Shown: positions 8,630 to 17,248, counted from the first letter of the stretch. The stretch: DNA of 64,000 nucleotides from Nitrosomonas sp. (GCA_016703745.1 JADJBK010000006.1:868001-932000), one strand, 5' to 3'. The notes: generated by a model not told the origin, from the sequence alone. Made by a program: numbers and translations.

Positions 8630-10111
8630 ATGCTCGCATCACCTGGAATTGGCTCAGGACTCGACGTCAATGGCATCGTCAGTCAGATCATGGCGCTCGA
8701 ACGTCGCCCACTGAGTCTGCTCGACAACCGTGAGAACCAGCAGAAAGCACAACTGTCTGCGTTTGGCAGCATCAAGAGCGCCTTATCAACATTTCAGGAA
8801 ACGCTCAAGAAGCTGTCTGATCCGCTGAAATTATCTGCCACCACCGCCAGTCTTGCCGATAGCTCGCTGGCGGCGGTCAGTGCCAGTAGCAATGCCGTAC
8901 CTGGCAGTTATGAAATTGAAATCAAGAGCCTGGCGCAAGCGCACAAACTCAAGTCAGAAAATTTTACTTCTAACAGCGATATCGTCGGCAGCGGCACATT
9001 GACCATTCAGTTCGGCACGTATAACGGGGATGGCAGCTATACAGCCAATGTAGACAAACCCGATCAAACCATCGCCATCGGCACGAATGAGGCAACTCTG
9101 GCAGGTGTGCGCAGCGCGATCAATAACGCCAATGCCGGTGTGACGGCCAGCATTGTCAACGATGGCAGCGGCAGCCGTCTGGTGATCGCTTCACAGGATG
9201 GCGGCACGAGTAATGCGCTACGCATCACGGTCAGTGATGATGATGGCAATCATACCGATAATACGGGCTTGTCCCGGCTGGCATTCGATGCCTCCACTGG
9301 CGGGGTGTCCAATCTATCTGAAACGATGGCAGCCCGCAGTGCCTCGCTGGTGATCGATGGTATTCCTATTACGAAATCAACCAACACAATCACCGATGCA
9401 ATTGAAGGTGTCACGCTCAATCTGCAAAAAACCAACGAAGGCAGCACCACATTACTGACTGTCGCGCAGGATACGGAGAGCATTAAAAAAACAGTGCAGT
9501 CGTTCGTTGATGGCTTCAATGCACTTAACAAAACCATCAGCGACCTGACCCGTTTTGATCCCAACAATCGTCAAGGTGCGGCACTAACGGGTGACTCGAT
9601 TGCAAGAACCATTCAATCACGCATGATGACGGTTTTTAATACCCCCCCCTCCGTAGCCAACGGGGGATTGAACCACTTGTCTGAGATCGGTATCACTTTC
9701 CAGAAAGACGGCACGTTACAACTGAACGACGAAAAATTAACCGCAGTTATGAATGACCCAGGCAAGGATATCGCTTCGTTCTTCTCTAAGGGCACGGTCG
9801 ATTTCACCCAGACCACGGAGGCACCGGAAACTGGAGCGGCTGATTCAGCTGGCTTTGCCAGCAGGCTAAATCAATTGATTGATGGCCTGCTACGCAGTGA
9901 TGGCCTGATCAATGGGCGCATGGATAGCATCAACACGACCATTCGCGATATCGGCAAGCAACGTGACACAGTTGACCGTCGCCTGGAAGATGTGGAAAGA
10001 CGCTATCGCGCGCAGTTTGCCGCACTGGATACGCTGATCGCCAGCATGTCGAGTACCGGTAACTTTCTGCAGCAACAGCTCGCCAATCTGCCAGGTTCGG
10101 GTAACCGGTAA
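8630..10111 (+). CDS. fliD: Flagellar hook-associated protein 2 (filament cap)
   Basis: Forms the cap at the filament tip and guides flagellin polymerisation. The 493-aa protein has the FliD N-terminal domain (SPGIGSGLDVNGIVSQIMALER, here about residues 3-24), a Ser/Thr/Asn-rich middle with the KLKSENFTS segment, and the C-terminal FliD domain ending in a heptad-rich coiled coil (RLEDVERRYRAQFAALDTLI). AGGAG lies before the ATG. A run of eight C occurs at 9642-9649 in codons for Thr-Pro-Pro-Ser, so slippage there would truncate the protein. Confidence 0.96.
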   Translation: MLASPGIGSGLDVNGIVSQIMALERRPLSLLDNRENQQKAQLSAFGSIKSALSTFQETLKKLSDPLKLSATTASLADSSLAAVSASSNAVPGSYEIEIKSLAQAHKLKSENFTSNSDIVGSGTLTIQFGTYNGDGSYTANVDKPDQTIAIGTNEATLAGVRSAINNANAGVTASIVNDGSGSRLVIASQDGGTSNALRITVSDDDGNHTDNTGLSRLAFDASTGGVSNLSETMAARSASLVIDGIPITKSTNTITDAIEGVTLNLQKTNEGSTTLLTVAQDTESIKKTVQSFVDGFNALNKTISDLTRFDPNNRQGAALTGDSIARTIQSRMMTVFNTPPSVANGGLNHLSEIGITFQKDGTLQLNDEKLTAVMNDPGKDIASFFSKGTVDFTQTTEAPETGAADSAGFASRLNQLIDGLLRSDGLINGRMDSINTTIRDIGKQRDTVDRRLEDVERRYRAQFAALDTLIASMSSTGNFLQQQLANLPGSGNR

Positions 10112-10167
10112 TCCCTCACTGACATTTATTTATCGCTATTTACACTCATTTCGCACAAGGAGAATCC

Positions 10168-10623
10168 ATGTTTTCCAGCTCAACCCATGCCATCTCCGCC
10201 TATAACAAAGTAGGCGTTGAATCCGGCGTTACTACTGCCGATCCACACAGGCTGATTCTGATGCTGTTTGAAGGCGCGCAGCAGGCGCTCAATCGCAGCA
10301 AGCTTTATATGCAGCAAAACAACATTGCGGGTCGCGGCGAAATGATCTCCAAGGCAATCATGATCATCGACCATGGCCTGAAGGCGAGTCTTGATGTCAA
10401 GGCGGGTGGCGCACTGGCTGAACAGTTAAGCCAGCTCTATGACTATATGACCGATCGCCTGCTGCAGGCCAACCTGCGAAGCAGTGTTGACATTATCGAT
10501 GAAGTCAGCCAGTTGCTCGGCGAATTGCACGAAGCCTGGGCCGCCATCGGCAAAAAACCCAGCACCAGCGGCAAGATAGCGCAAATCGAAAAATTAATCG
10601 AAACCGGAATGGCAGTCAGATGA
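10168..10623 (+). CDS. fliS: Flagellar export chaperone for flagellin
   Basis: Cytosolic chaperone that binds the flagellin C terminus and prevents premature polymerisation. The 151-aa helical protein has the FliS signatures AYNKVGVESGV near residue 11, PHRLILMLFEGAQQAL (about residues 26-41) and a C-terminal four-helix bundle pattern with LQANLRSSVDIIDEV. A strong ribosome site (AAGGAGAATCC) precedes the ATG. Its stop overlaps the next start in an ATGA arrangement, indicating translational coupling with the FliT-like gene. Confidence 0.96.
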   Translation: MFSSSTHAISAYNKVGVESGVTTADPHRLILMLFEGAQQALNRSKLYMQQNNIAGRGEMISKAIMIIDHGLKASLDVKAGGALAEQLSQLYDYMTDRLLQANLRSSVDIIDEVSQLLGELHEAWAAIGKKPSTSGKIAQIEKLIETGMAVR

Positions 10624-10985
10624 TTGAACATAACCCGAATAACCGCACGACGGACGATATGAATGGCGCACAAACCATCGCAGCTTATGAAGGCATATTG
10701 GCAATTACCGACAAAATGCTGCAAGCCGCCCGCGCCAGCGACTGGGATAAACTGATCGCGCTGGAACAGGAATGCAAGCGGATTACCAACCGCCTGATCG
10801 GACAACAGACACAAGTTAAACTGGACGAGCCCTTGCAGAAAAAAAAAATTACGCTGATTCAGCAAATTTTAGCGCATGACGCCGAAATACGCGCCTTAAC
10901 CGAACCCTGGATGATGCACTTGCAAAACCTGCTGAGCAACTCGCATCACAAACAAAAATTGAACCAGGCTTATCAGACGGATTAA
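10620..10985 (+). CDS. fliT: FliT-like flagellar chaperone
   Basis: A 121-aa, mainly helical protein directly after fliS with a 4-bp ATGA overlap. FliT proteins are small helical chaperones for FliD and occupy this position. Sequence support is the pattern of a YEGILAITDKMLQAARASDWDKL helix followed by EQECKRITNRL, which fits the family; motif conservation in FliT is generally weak, so the call rests partly on context. The gene contains a run of ten A at 10839-10848 (codons QKKKI), a possible slippage site. Confidence 0.78.
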   Translation: MIEHNPNNRTTDDMNGAQTIAAYEGILAITDKMLQAARASDWDKLIALEQECKRITNRLIGQQTQVKLDEPLQKKKITLIQQILAHDAEIRALTEPWMMHLQNLLSNSHHKQKLNQAYQTD

Positions 10986-10992
10986 CAGCTAT

Positions 10993-11023
10993 CGTGTTGG
11001 GGTTTGGGGTTTGGGGTTTGGGG
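10993..11023 (+). repeat. Tandem GGGGTTT repeats (G-quadruplex candidate)
   Basis: Four consecutive G4 tracts separated by exactly three T (10999-11002, 11006-11009, 11013-11016, 11020-11023), beginning 8 bp after the fliT-like stop. A fifth G4 tract follows at 11033-11036. The G-rich strand meets the classical G-quadruplex rule. A shorter two-unit version occurs at 11587-11598 on the other side of the RAYT remnant. Confidence 0.8.
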
Positions 11024-11029
11024 TTTAAT

Positions 11030-11160
11030 GTTGGGGTGAGGTACGAACCCCAACAGCTCCCCGTGCAGCTTTATGATTGTAGGTTGGGGTGACGACAGGA
11101 ACCCCAACACCGGGAGATACGAACCCCAACACCCCCATGCAACGTCATCACCCCAACCTG
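11030..11160. repeat. REP-like palindromes, left cluster
   Basis: Several copies of a GTTGGGGT ... ACCCCAAC palindrome: one unit at 11030-11054, another at 11083-11108, a partial arm at 11121-11130 and an inverted arm near 11149-11157. Each unit could fold into an 8-bp hairpin with a 9-10 nt loop. They flank the RAYT remnant on its 3' side and share the core with the right-hand cluster, as REP elements do around their cognate transposase gene. Confidence 0.75.
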
Positions 11161-11574
11161 CGCTCCCCAAACCGTTTGTCGTTTTCGGGGGAGGCGGTAC
11201 CCCAATCGGCGGGCAACGTAGCCGTGTTTGACGGGGTTGTAATGGATGTAATCGATGTGGCGGCGAAAATCGTTTTCGTCTTGCAACGTGTGCTCCCAAA
11301 ATCGGCGCTGCCAGATGCCGCGTTCACCTTTGCTGCGACGGCTGGCGCTGATGTGTTCGGTTTTGGGAATGTTTCGGGAAAATCCGGCCTTGATCAACAT
11401 CCAGCGGGTTGGGTAATCGGCGTCGCCGGGCGGCAGGGTGAAAACGGCGTGTAAATGACCGGGCATGACCACCATGGCATCGATATGTTCCACCAACAGA
11501 TACCGCTTTCTTTCTGCAAGGTTAACGGTAAAAAAATAACAACCACCTTCGGCGAAATTACGTCAGTATTGCAT
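11148..11574 (-). pseudogene. REP-associated tyrosine transposase (RAYT/Y1), degraded
   Basis: Remnant of an IS200-like Y1 transposase that mobilises or maintains REP elements. The His-hydrophobe-His motif survives (VVMPGHLHAVF), as do PPGDADYPTRWMLIK, SRRSKGERGIWQRRFWEH and HIDYIHYNPVKHGYVA with the region of the catalytic Tyr. Damage seen: a TGA at codon 4 where CGA (Arg) is expected; fusion of the N-terminal LLVEHID to HIDAMVV, removing roughly 25 residues; and a frame change after HGYVA, where the expected PADWG continues in another frame to the TGA at 11148. REP palindromes flank it on both sides. An undamaged stretch is open from 11496 to 11071. Confidence 0.85.
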
Positions 11575-11611
11575 AATTGTCGTGTTGGGGTTTGGGGTTT
11601 CTGCCTATCCC

Positions 11612-11694
11612 TGTTGGGGTTCGTGCCTCACCCCAACCTACGCTCCCCATGTGGTTTCATGGCTGTAGGTTGGGGTGAGGCACGAACCCCAACA
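11612..11694. repeat. BIME: two REP units in perfect inverted arrangement
   Basis: The 30 bases at 11612-11641 are the exact reverse complement of 11665-11694, with a 23-nt spacer. Each arm is itself a REP palindrome (GTTGGGGT ... ACCCCAAC: 11613-11637 and 11669-11693). This is the bacterial interspersed mosaic element layout: paired, oppositely oriented REPs. It lies just upstream of the RAYT remnant on the complementary strand. Confidence 0.85.
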
Positions 11695-11772
11695 TTGTAG
11701 CTAAGGTCTAATCGGACAAGCCAGAATGCCTTGCGGTAATCCGGATTACCGGGGTTCCACGAAGAGCTGGCG

Positions 11773-12561
11773 TCAGTCCGGTTTTTTCACCCCAGCCGGT
11801 ATTTTTTCTGCCATTTTTTGCAAGGCAGTCAAGAATTCCATTGGCAAGGGAAAAACGATTGTAGAGTTTTTCTCGCCGGCGATTTCGGTTAATGTCTGTA
11901 AATAACGTAATTGTATTGCCTGCGGCTGTTGCGATAAAACTTGAGAAGCTTCCAGCAAATGATGGGAAGCCTGCAGTTCTCCTTCGGCATGAATGATTTT
12001 GGCGCGGCGCTCGCGCTCGGCTTCGGCCTGTTTGGCAATCGCGCGAATCATGGTTTCATTGAGATCGACATGTTTGATCTCTACATTGGAAACCTTGATT
12101 CCCCAGGCATTGGTCTGGTCATCCAAAATCGATTGAATATCTGCATTGAGTTTATCGCGACTCGCGAGCATTTCATCCAGCTCATGTTGCCCCAACACCG
12201 AGCGCAGCGTGGTTTGCGCCAGTTGACTGGTTGCCATATGATAATCTTCAACCTGGATGATGGATTTTGCCGGATCGACCACCCGAAAATACAGCACTGC
12301 ATTGACTTTCACCGATACGTTATCACGTGAAATCACATCCTGACTCGGCACATCCATGACGATAGTGCGCAAATCGACCCGCACCATGGTTTGAATGATT
12401 GGGATAACGACGACCAATCCGGGACCCTTGACCTTCCAGAACCGTCCCAGCATGAATACCACGCCGCGTTCGTATTCTCTCAGCACTTTGAAAGCACTTG
12501 CCAGGAAAAATACCGCAAAAAAAACCAGCAGAATGGCTGCAGAAAAAATATCGATGTCCAT
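11773..12561 (-). CDS. Slipin (stomatin-like SPFH membrane protein)
   Basis: A 262-aa SPFH/band-7 protein with one N-terminal membrane segment (about residues 6-24), then the stomatin signature: YERGVVFMLGRFWKVKGPGL, IPIIQTMVRVDLRT and VDLNETMIRAIAKQAEAERERRAKII, the last forming the start of a coiled coil. Slipins form oligomeric membrane scaffolds and are partnered with NfeD-type membrane proteases; the gene upstream is nfeD, ending 1 bp before this start. This is the conserved bacterial slipin/NfeD operon. The exact physiological role is not established. Confidence 0.95.
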   Translation of the reverse strand: MDIDIFSAAILLVFFAVFFLASAFKVLREYERGVVFMLGRFWKVKGPGLVVVIPIIQTMVRVDLRTIVMDVPSQDVISRDNVSVKVNAVLYFRVVDPAKSIIQVEDYHMATSQLAQTTLRSVLGQHELDEMLASRDKLNADIQSILDDQTNAWGIKVSNVEIKHVDLNETMIRAIAKQAEAERERRAKIIHAEGELQASHHLLEASQVLSQQPQAIQLRYLQTLTEIAGEKNSTIVFPLPMEFLTALQKMAEKIPAGVKKPD

Positions 12562-12562
12562 G

Positions 12563-13987
12563 TTAATCCTCTAGTGTGTTATTTTCAGGTTCTACTTCCA
12601 GTAACAGCCCGTGAATCGCGGTTACCCTGATTTGCTGATTAGCCTTGAGCGGCGAACGGGTACGTGCGCGCCATTGTTCACCATGCACACGCACCCAGCC
12701 CTCCTGATCAAAATCTTCCATCGCCTCTCCCATACTGTGCAGCATTTGTTCGCTCCCCGTTATCACGGGTCTTTTTCTGGCTTTCAGCGCCATCCCTAAT
12801 ATAAAAATGCACACTCCCGCAGACAGCAGCGTAAACGTCGCGATCAGTGGCAACGAGACACCGTAACCCGGAATATCAATATCAATCAGCATCACCGAAC
12901 CCATTGCAAAAGCAGCAATGCCACCCAGACCTAAAGCGCCAAAACTCGGTGCAAACGCCTCAGCCAGCATGAAAGCAATTCCCAGTAAAATCAGCGCCAT
13001 GCCAGCATAATTAATTGGCAATGCCTGAAAGGCAAAGAGCGCCAGCAACAGGCTGATGGCACCCACGACTCCTGCAACAATCGTTCCAGGATTGGCGAAC
13101 TCCAGAATCAGACCATAAATGCCAATCAGCATCAGAATATAAGCAATGCTGGGGTCGGTGATGACAGCGAGCAGGCGCGCGCGCCAATCCGGCTCGATTG
13201 GCACTAGCCTGAGGTTTTGAGTGGCCAACTGCAGCGATTTACCAGCAACACTCACTGACCGACCGTCAACTTTGGTGAGCAGCTCGTCCAGATCGGCTGC
13301 GATCAGATCAATGACATTTTCCTTGAGCGCTTCACTGGCAGTCAGACTTGCTCCAGCACGTACCGCCTGTTCCGCCCAGTCGGCATTTCGTCCGCGCATT
13401 TCCGCGAGACCTCGAATATAGGCAACCGCATCATTAACTATTTTTTGGGTCATGACATCACCCTGCACCACGGGCAGCTCATCCGATTGATCAGCTGGTT
13501 TTTCCCTGGCAGGATTGGGCAACTGCGGCAAACCACCTGTTTTTACTGGTGTTGCTGCGCCAAGATTGGTGGCGGGCGCCATTGCCGCAATATGACTGGC
13601 ATAAAGAATATAAGTACCCGCGCTCGCCGCACGCGCACCGCTTGGGGCAACATATCCGATGACCGGGATGGGGGACACGATAATATCCTGAATAATGCCG
13701 CGCATCGATACATCCAGACCGCCCGGTGTATTGATTCGCAGAATAATCACTCGCGCTTGCTGGGCCTGCGCTTTGGCAAGGCTGCGTTGCACATAATCGT
13801 GTACCGCCGGACCAATAACACCATCGATATCCAGCCAGACACCTGTGCCATTGTTGATGACTGAGTCGTTCTGAAATATTTTTACTGGATCAGTATTTTG
13901 TGCGGATGATGGATTGGCAAGCAGCAAAATAATGAACAGACCGATAAGCTGCATCATTCCACACCACCAGAAACAGGCCGTTTTCAT
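12563..13987 (-). CDS. nfeD: NfeD-type membrane serine protease (long form)
   Basis: A 474-aa protein: signal segment (residues 10-28), a ClpP/SppA-like serine protease domain (about 45-270), several membrane helices (about 280-400), and the C-terminal NfeD OB-fold (about 415-470, GWVRVHGEQWRARTRSPLKANQQIRV). The protease domain shows LRINTPGGLD and, after it, APSGARAASAGTYILYASH with the likely catalytic Ser. A Lys in VMTQKIVNDAVAYI may be the second member of the Ser-Lys dyad. In archaea and bacteria the long NfeD form cleaves the C terminus of its stomatin partner, which here is the next gene. Confidence 0.93.
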   Translation of the reverse strand: MKTACFWWCGMMQLIGLFIILLLANPSSAQNTDPVKIFQNDSVINNGTGVWLDIDGVIGPAVHDYVQRSLAKAQAQQARVIILRINTPGGLDVSMRGIIQDIIVSPIPVIGYVAPSGARAASAGTYILYASHIAAMAPATNLGAATPVKTGGLPQLPNPAREKPADQSDELPVVQGDVMTQKIVNDAVAYIRGLAEMRGRNADWAEQAVRAGASLTASEALKENVIDLIAADLDELLTKVDGRSVSVAGKSLQLATQNLRLVPIEPDWRARLLAVITDPSIAYILMLIGIYGLILEFANPGTIVAGVVGAISLLLALFAFQALPINYAGMALILLGIAFMLAEAFAPSFGALGLGGIAAFAMGSVMLIDIDIPGYGVSLPLIATFTLLSAGVCIFILGMALKARKRPVITGSEQMLHSMGEAMEDFDQEGWVRVHGEQWRARTRSPLKANQQIRVTAIHGLLLEVEPENNTLED

Positions 13988-13993
13988 TGAAAT

Positions 13994-14671
13994 TCACCCC
14001 GTTTGCCCATGTAGACGAATCATTTCCCGATTCAATGCCAGCCATTGCAACGCGATAATGGCACTGGCTGATTTGATCGCACCCTCGGAGAGCAACATCA
14101 ACGCCTCGGACAAGGCCATCACATGCACCTTGATATCCTCGTCTTCACTCGCCAAGCCATGAATTGTGCCATGACTCACCCTGGTCGTATCAGTTTTGCC
14201 ACAAAACAGGGCAATTTGCTCGGAAGTCCCCCCGGGACTAACCAGATAATCATACAGCGGTACCAGTTCAGTGATATGACAACCCGCCTCCTCGACTGCT
14301 TCACGGAAGACGACTTGTTGGGGCGTTTCACCCACATCGATGATTCCCGCAATGACTTCCAACAACCACGCACCACCGGGCGCGTTAAGCGCACCAACCC
14401 GAAACTGTTCAATCAACACTACGCTGTCTGTCTGGGGATCATACGGTAATACTGCAGCAGCATGACCACGTTCAAGCAACTCGCGCGTAAATGGCCTGCT
14501 CCATCCACCACTGAATTTGTGGTGGCGCAAATGGTAGCGTTCCAAGCGAAAGAAACCCTGGTAGCAAACTTCTTTGCCCAGAATTTCATAACACAGACCA
14601 CTGCCATCGGCAGCCTCAGAAGATGAACATTTACTCCGCCCCTCCTGAAGCTGCTTGTGGGGATCATTCAC
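13994..14671 (-). CDS. nudF: Nudix hydrolase, ADP-ribose pyrophosphatase type
   Basis: Cytosolic 225-aa Nudix enzyme, probably hydrolysing ADP-ribose to AMP and ribose-5-phosphate. The Nudix box reads GIIDVGETPQQVVFREAVEE (about residues 109-128), an exact match to GX5EX7REUXEE. LLEVIAGIID before the box and VSPGGTSEQIALF after it are typical of the ADP-ribose pyrophosphatase subgroup. The N-terminal 30 residues are extra compared with E. coli NudF. Its start directly abuts the stop of the Tim44-like gene, so the two are probably co-transcribed. Confidence 0.9.
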   Translation of the reverse strand: MNDPHKQLQEGRSKCSSSEAADGSGLCYEILGKEVCYQGFFRLERYHLRHHKFSGGWSRPFTRELLERGHAAAVLPYDPQTDSVVLIEQFRVGALNAPGGAWLLEVIAGIIDVGETPQQVVFREAVEEAGCHITELVPLYDYLVSPGGTSEQIALFCGKTDTTRVSHGTIHGLASEDEDIKVHVMALSEALMLLSEGAIKSASAIIALQWLALNREMIRLHGQTG

Positions 14672-15580
14672 TCAATGCTTCAAGTCGGCAGTCTGTTGAA
14701 TTCCGGCCAGCAGCCAGGCAGAACGGCGATCATCCAGATCTTTCTGCACGTGCCAGATTTCATCAAAATCTTCCGCTGGCGAATCAGGTGATTCCCGCAA
14801 TTGCCCGTTGAAACGTACACTGGCGACAGCTTCGTTACCCTCGGTAACCAGATCAAGCAGATTGGCTTCAATAAACAGCACTTCTGTCTGTTGCCCTGCA
14901 CCGGCATCCTGCCCGATTTGCGCGCTCAGTTCGGCGAATAGCTCAGGTGTGGTGAAATCACGAATCTCTTCCAGATCCTGGGCATCATGCGCAGCCTGCA
15001 GCGCAATGAAGGAACGTTTGGCCTGTTTGAGAAACCCTTCCACATCAAAATCCGCAGGAATCGAGGTAGCCACCTGATCAGACTGTGGATCCCGGGCACT
15101 AAAGGAATCACGGCTCGCAGTACTGCCATATCCGGAAGGCGGCATACCGGCAGTCGCTCGATCCGCCCCAGCACCCGCATACTGCATTGGCCGCGAAGTC
15201 GCCCCCTGTGTTCGCCTGCCCAACATGCGCATCACAAAGAAAACACCGGCTGCCAAGGCAATCAATACCAGAATATCCATCATGTTAATGCCATCAAATG
15301 CCCCCCCCATGAATAACGCTGCCAGTAATCCGCCGGCAGCCAATCCGGCAAGCGGGCCGAGCCATTTACTGCCACCCGCTGCCGCTGCACCACCTGCAGC
15401 CGCAGTTGATGCTCCGGCAGCCTGTTGTGGCTTCGGCGCCGCTTGCTGCTGTTTATTAAGATTCATTGAATCACGCTGCTTACCAAAGCTTTTACCCCCG
15501 CCAAGGCGTCGTGCTTCTGCATCAAATGCCATCAGGCTGAAGGTAAACAGGGCAAGTGTCAAAAATGCTAGTATCCTCAT
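14672..15580 (-). CDS. Tim44-like domain protein, membrane-anchored
   Basis: A 302-aa protein with a signal segment (residues 3-20), an Ala/Gly/Gln-rich linker (about 45-70), one or two membrane segments (about 75-120) and a C-terminal Tim44-like domain (about 170-300) with DVEGFLKQAKRSFIALQAAHD, RDFTTPELFAEL and a closing WHVQKD...WLLAGIQQ. This bacterial family is widespread in proteobacteria with no settled function; the Tim44 domain is a lipid/protein-binding fold. The Gly/Ser-rich stretch RRLGGGKSFGKQ just after the signal is conserved in this family. It diverges from yicC with a 93-bp shared promoter region. Confidence 0.88.
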   Translation of the reverse strand: MRILAFLTLALFTFSLMAFDAEARRLGGGKSFGKQRDSMNLNKQQQAAPKPQQAAGASTAAAGGAAAAGGSKWLGPLAGLAAGGLLAALFMGGAFDGINMMDILVLIALAAGVFFVMRMLGRRTQGATSRPMQYAGAGADRATAGMPPSGYGSTASRDSFSARDPQSDQVATSIPADFDVEGFLKQAKRSFIALQAAHDAQDLEEIRDFTTPELFAELSAQIGQDAGAGQQTEVLFIEANLLDLVTEGNEAVASVRFNGQLRESPDSPAEDFDEIWHVQKDLDDRRSAWLLAGIQQTADLKH

Positions 15581-15673
15581 TCGAGTTGTCTCCTTTCGTT
15601 AAAAAAATAATGCAATGAACCAGTATAACATCAACCCTAATTCTGTCAGCCACCCCTCCGGCCTGGTATTGTC

Positions 15674-16546
15674 ATGATTGCCAGCATGACCGGCTACGCG
15701 GCATTATCCAGTGAATATTCATCTGTTTCCCTGGCGTTGGAGTTACGCTCCGTTAACAACCGCTTTCTCGATCTACAGTTCCGACTCCCGGATGAGTTGA
15801 GATCACTGGAACCCGTGATGCGCGAGTTACTCACAACCAGACTGGCACGCGGCAAAATTGAATGTCGCCTGACGCTCTCCAGCCAGGTAAATACGGCACA
15901 GAATAGTCTTCTTCATCACGCTCAACTCAACGCACTCCAAATATTAAGCCAGGAGGTGAAATCCGTATTTCCCACCGCCAGCGATCTCTCTGTTTCGGAT
16001 ATCCTTCGCTGGCCAGGCATACTCAACGATCACCGTACCATACTGAATCCTGGCGAACTGCATGCTCCGTGCCTTGATCTACTACAGCATACCCTGCAAC
16101 TTTTCATGACCACTCGTGAGCGTGAAGGTGCCACGCTGAAAAATATTTTACTTGACCGTCTGAACCGGATACGCGAGCTCGTAGCAATTTTACTACCCAG
16201 ACTACCGGATATTCTTGCCAGTTTTCAGTCACGGCTTATTCAGCGCATCCAGACAGCGAAGCTCAATGAGATGGATGAACGCATTCGCCAGGAGTTCACT
16301 TTTTTTGCCAACCGGATTGATGTCGATGAGGAATTGTCCCGTTTGCAGGCTCACCTCGATGAGGTAGAAAATACGTTGCAATCAGGTGGAGTCGTTGGTA
16401 AGCGGCTGGATTTTCTGATGCAGGAACTTAATCGCGAAACCAATACCCTGGCATCCAAATCTGTCGACAGCGCCGTTTCACAATTAACGGTTGAAATGAA
16501 AGTACTTATCGAGCAGATGCGCGAGCAGGTTCAAAATATTGAGTAA
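15674..16546 (+). CDS. yicC: YicC family endoribonuclease
   Basis: A 290-aa protein with the YicC N-terminal domain starting MIASMTGYA and LELRSVNNRFLDLQFRLP, and the DUF1732 C-terminal domain ending GKRLDFLMQELNRETNTLASKS. Both are highly diagnostic. YicC proteins are reported to be RNases acting on small RNAs. In many proteobacteria yicC precedes gmk; here it is followed by a converging gene of unknown function, so that linkage is lost. The ATG at 15674 gives the expected length and conserved N terminus. Confidence 0.94.
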   Translation: MIASMTGYAALSSEYSSVSLALELRSVNNRFLDLQFRLPDELRSLEPVMRELLTTRLARGKIECRLTLSSQVNTAQNSLLHHAQLNALQILSQEVKSVFPTASDLSVSDILRWPGILNDHRTILNPGELHAPCLDLLQHTLQLFMTTREREGATLKNILLDRLNRIRELVAILLPRLPDILASFQSRLIQRIQTAKLNEMDERIRQEFTFFANRIDVDEELSRLQAHLDEVENTLQSGGVVGKRLDFLMQELNRETNTLASKSVDSAVSQLTVEMKVLIEQMREQVQNIE

Positions 16547-16609
16547 AACCAAATCTGATTCTTAAGAAGAAGGGCTGCTTATATAAAACAGCATGGCAGC
16601 GGTACATGC

Positions 16610-17233
16610 TTATTTTCTGAATTTCCACCAGAATCCAGCCGCTATCAGCAACATCACAATCAACCAGCTGCCATAGCGCCGCATCCACTCTGCTGTATTT
16701 TTCTGTACAAAAATCTGAATTTCAGCAAGATCAGCAACTTTTACGCCTGTTTGGCCTCCATTTTCGGTTTGAAGTTGCAGTTTCATCACTATGACGTGAC
16801 GTCCGGATTCATTTGGTGTGACGCTCCACGTCCAACTGGTTTCACCATAACGGGTATAAATCTGTGGCTGTGGACCACGTGGTTCAAATGGCAATAAAGC
16901 TGTCGTCAGCTCTGCCTGCATTTCTGGAGACACTTTTCCTTCTATGCGTTGCAGGGATACCCCGGCAGGTGATTTATCCACGATTCTGTTAATGCGTTGC
17001 GCAAGTTTGCCCGTATCCAGTTGCAGAGTAATAGTGAAAGGCTCATATTGCTTGATTTCGGCAGGCAGATTCACAGCCGAACCATCCACCGGCAGTTTTG
17101 TCATGACGAGTGAATTAAACTGTTTCTCGCCAAACGAGGCATGCACGATAAAATTAATGGCGTAGGGAACAAACAGAATGGCTGCCAGCAAACCTGGCAA
17201 TAACCAGGAAAAACCAATCAGGGGTCTGCGCAT
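16610..17233 (-). CDS. Unknown protein with N- and C-terminal membrane helices
   Basis: Not recognised. The 207-aa protein has a hydrophobic helix at about residues 8-30, a soluble beta-rich middle probably in the periplasm, and a second helix at about 187-203 followed by a basic tail (WWKFRK). The middle contains PNESGRHVIVMKLQLQ, suggestive of an immunoglobulin-like or binding fold, but this is only a shape argument. GGAGA lies 5 bases before the ATG, which supports the start. It converges with yicC and diverges from the phosphodiesterase gene. Confidence 0.7.
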   Translation of the reverse strand: MRRPLIGFSWLLPGLLAAILFVPYAINFIVHASFGEKQFNSLVMTKLPVDGSAVNLPAEIKQYEPFTITLQLDTGKLAQRINRIVDKSPAGVSLQRIEGKVSPEMQAELTTALLPFEPRGPQPQIYTRYGETSWTWSVTPNESGRHVIVMKLQLQTENGGQTGVKVADLAEIQIFVQKNTAEWMRRYGSWLIVMLLIAAGFWWKFRK

Positions 17234-17248
17234 ATTATCTCCAAGGCA

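Noticed and set aside
11089..11454. Long plus-strand frames through the RAYT/REP region
   Set aside because: They are antisense shadows of the RAYT remnant and GC-rich repeats; the minus strand gives clear transposase motifs.
10999..11694. The regular G-rich repeats as a CRISPR array
   Set aside because: Units are palindromic REPs and 7-bp tandem tracts, not equal-length repeats with unique spacers, and no cas gene is near.
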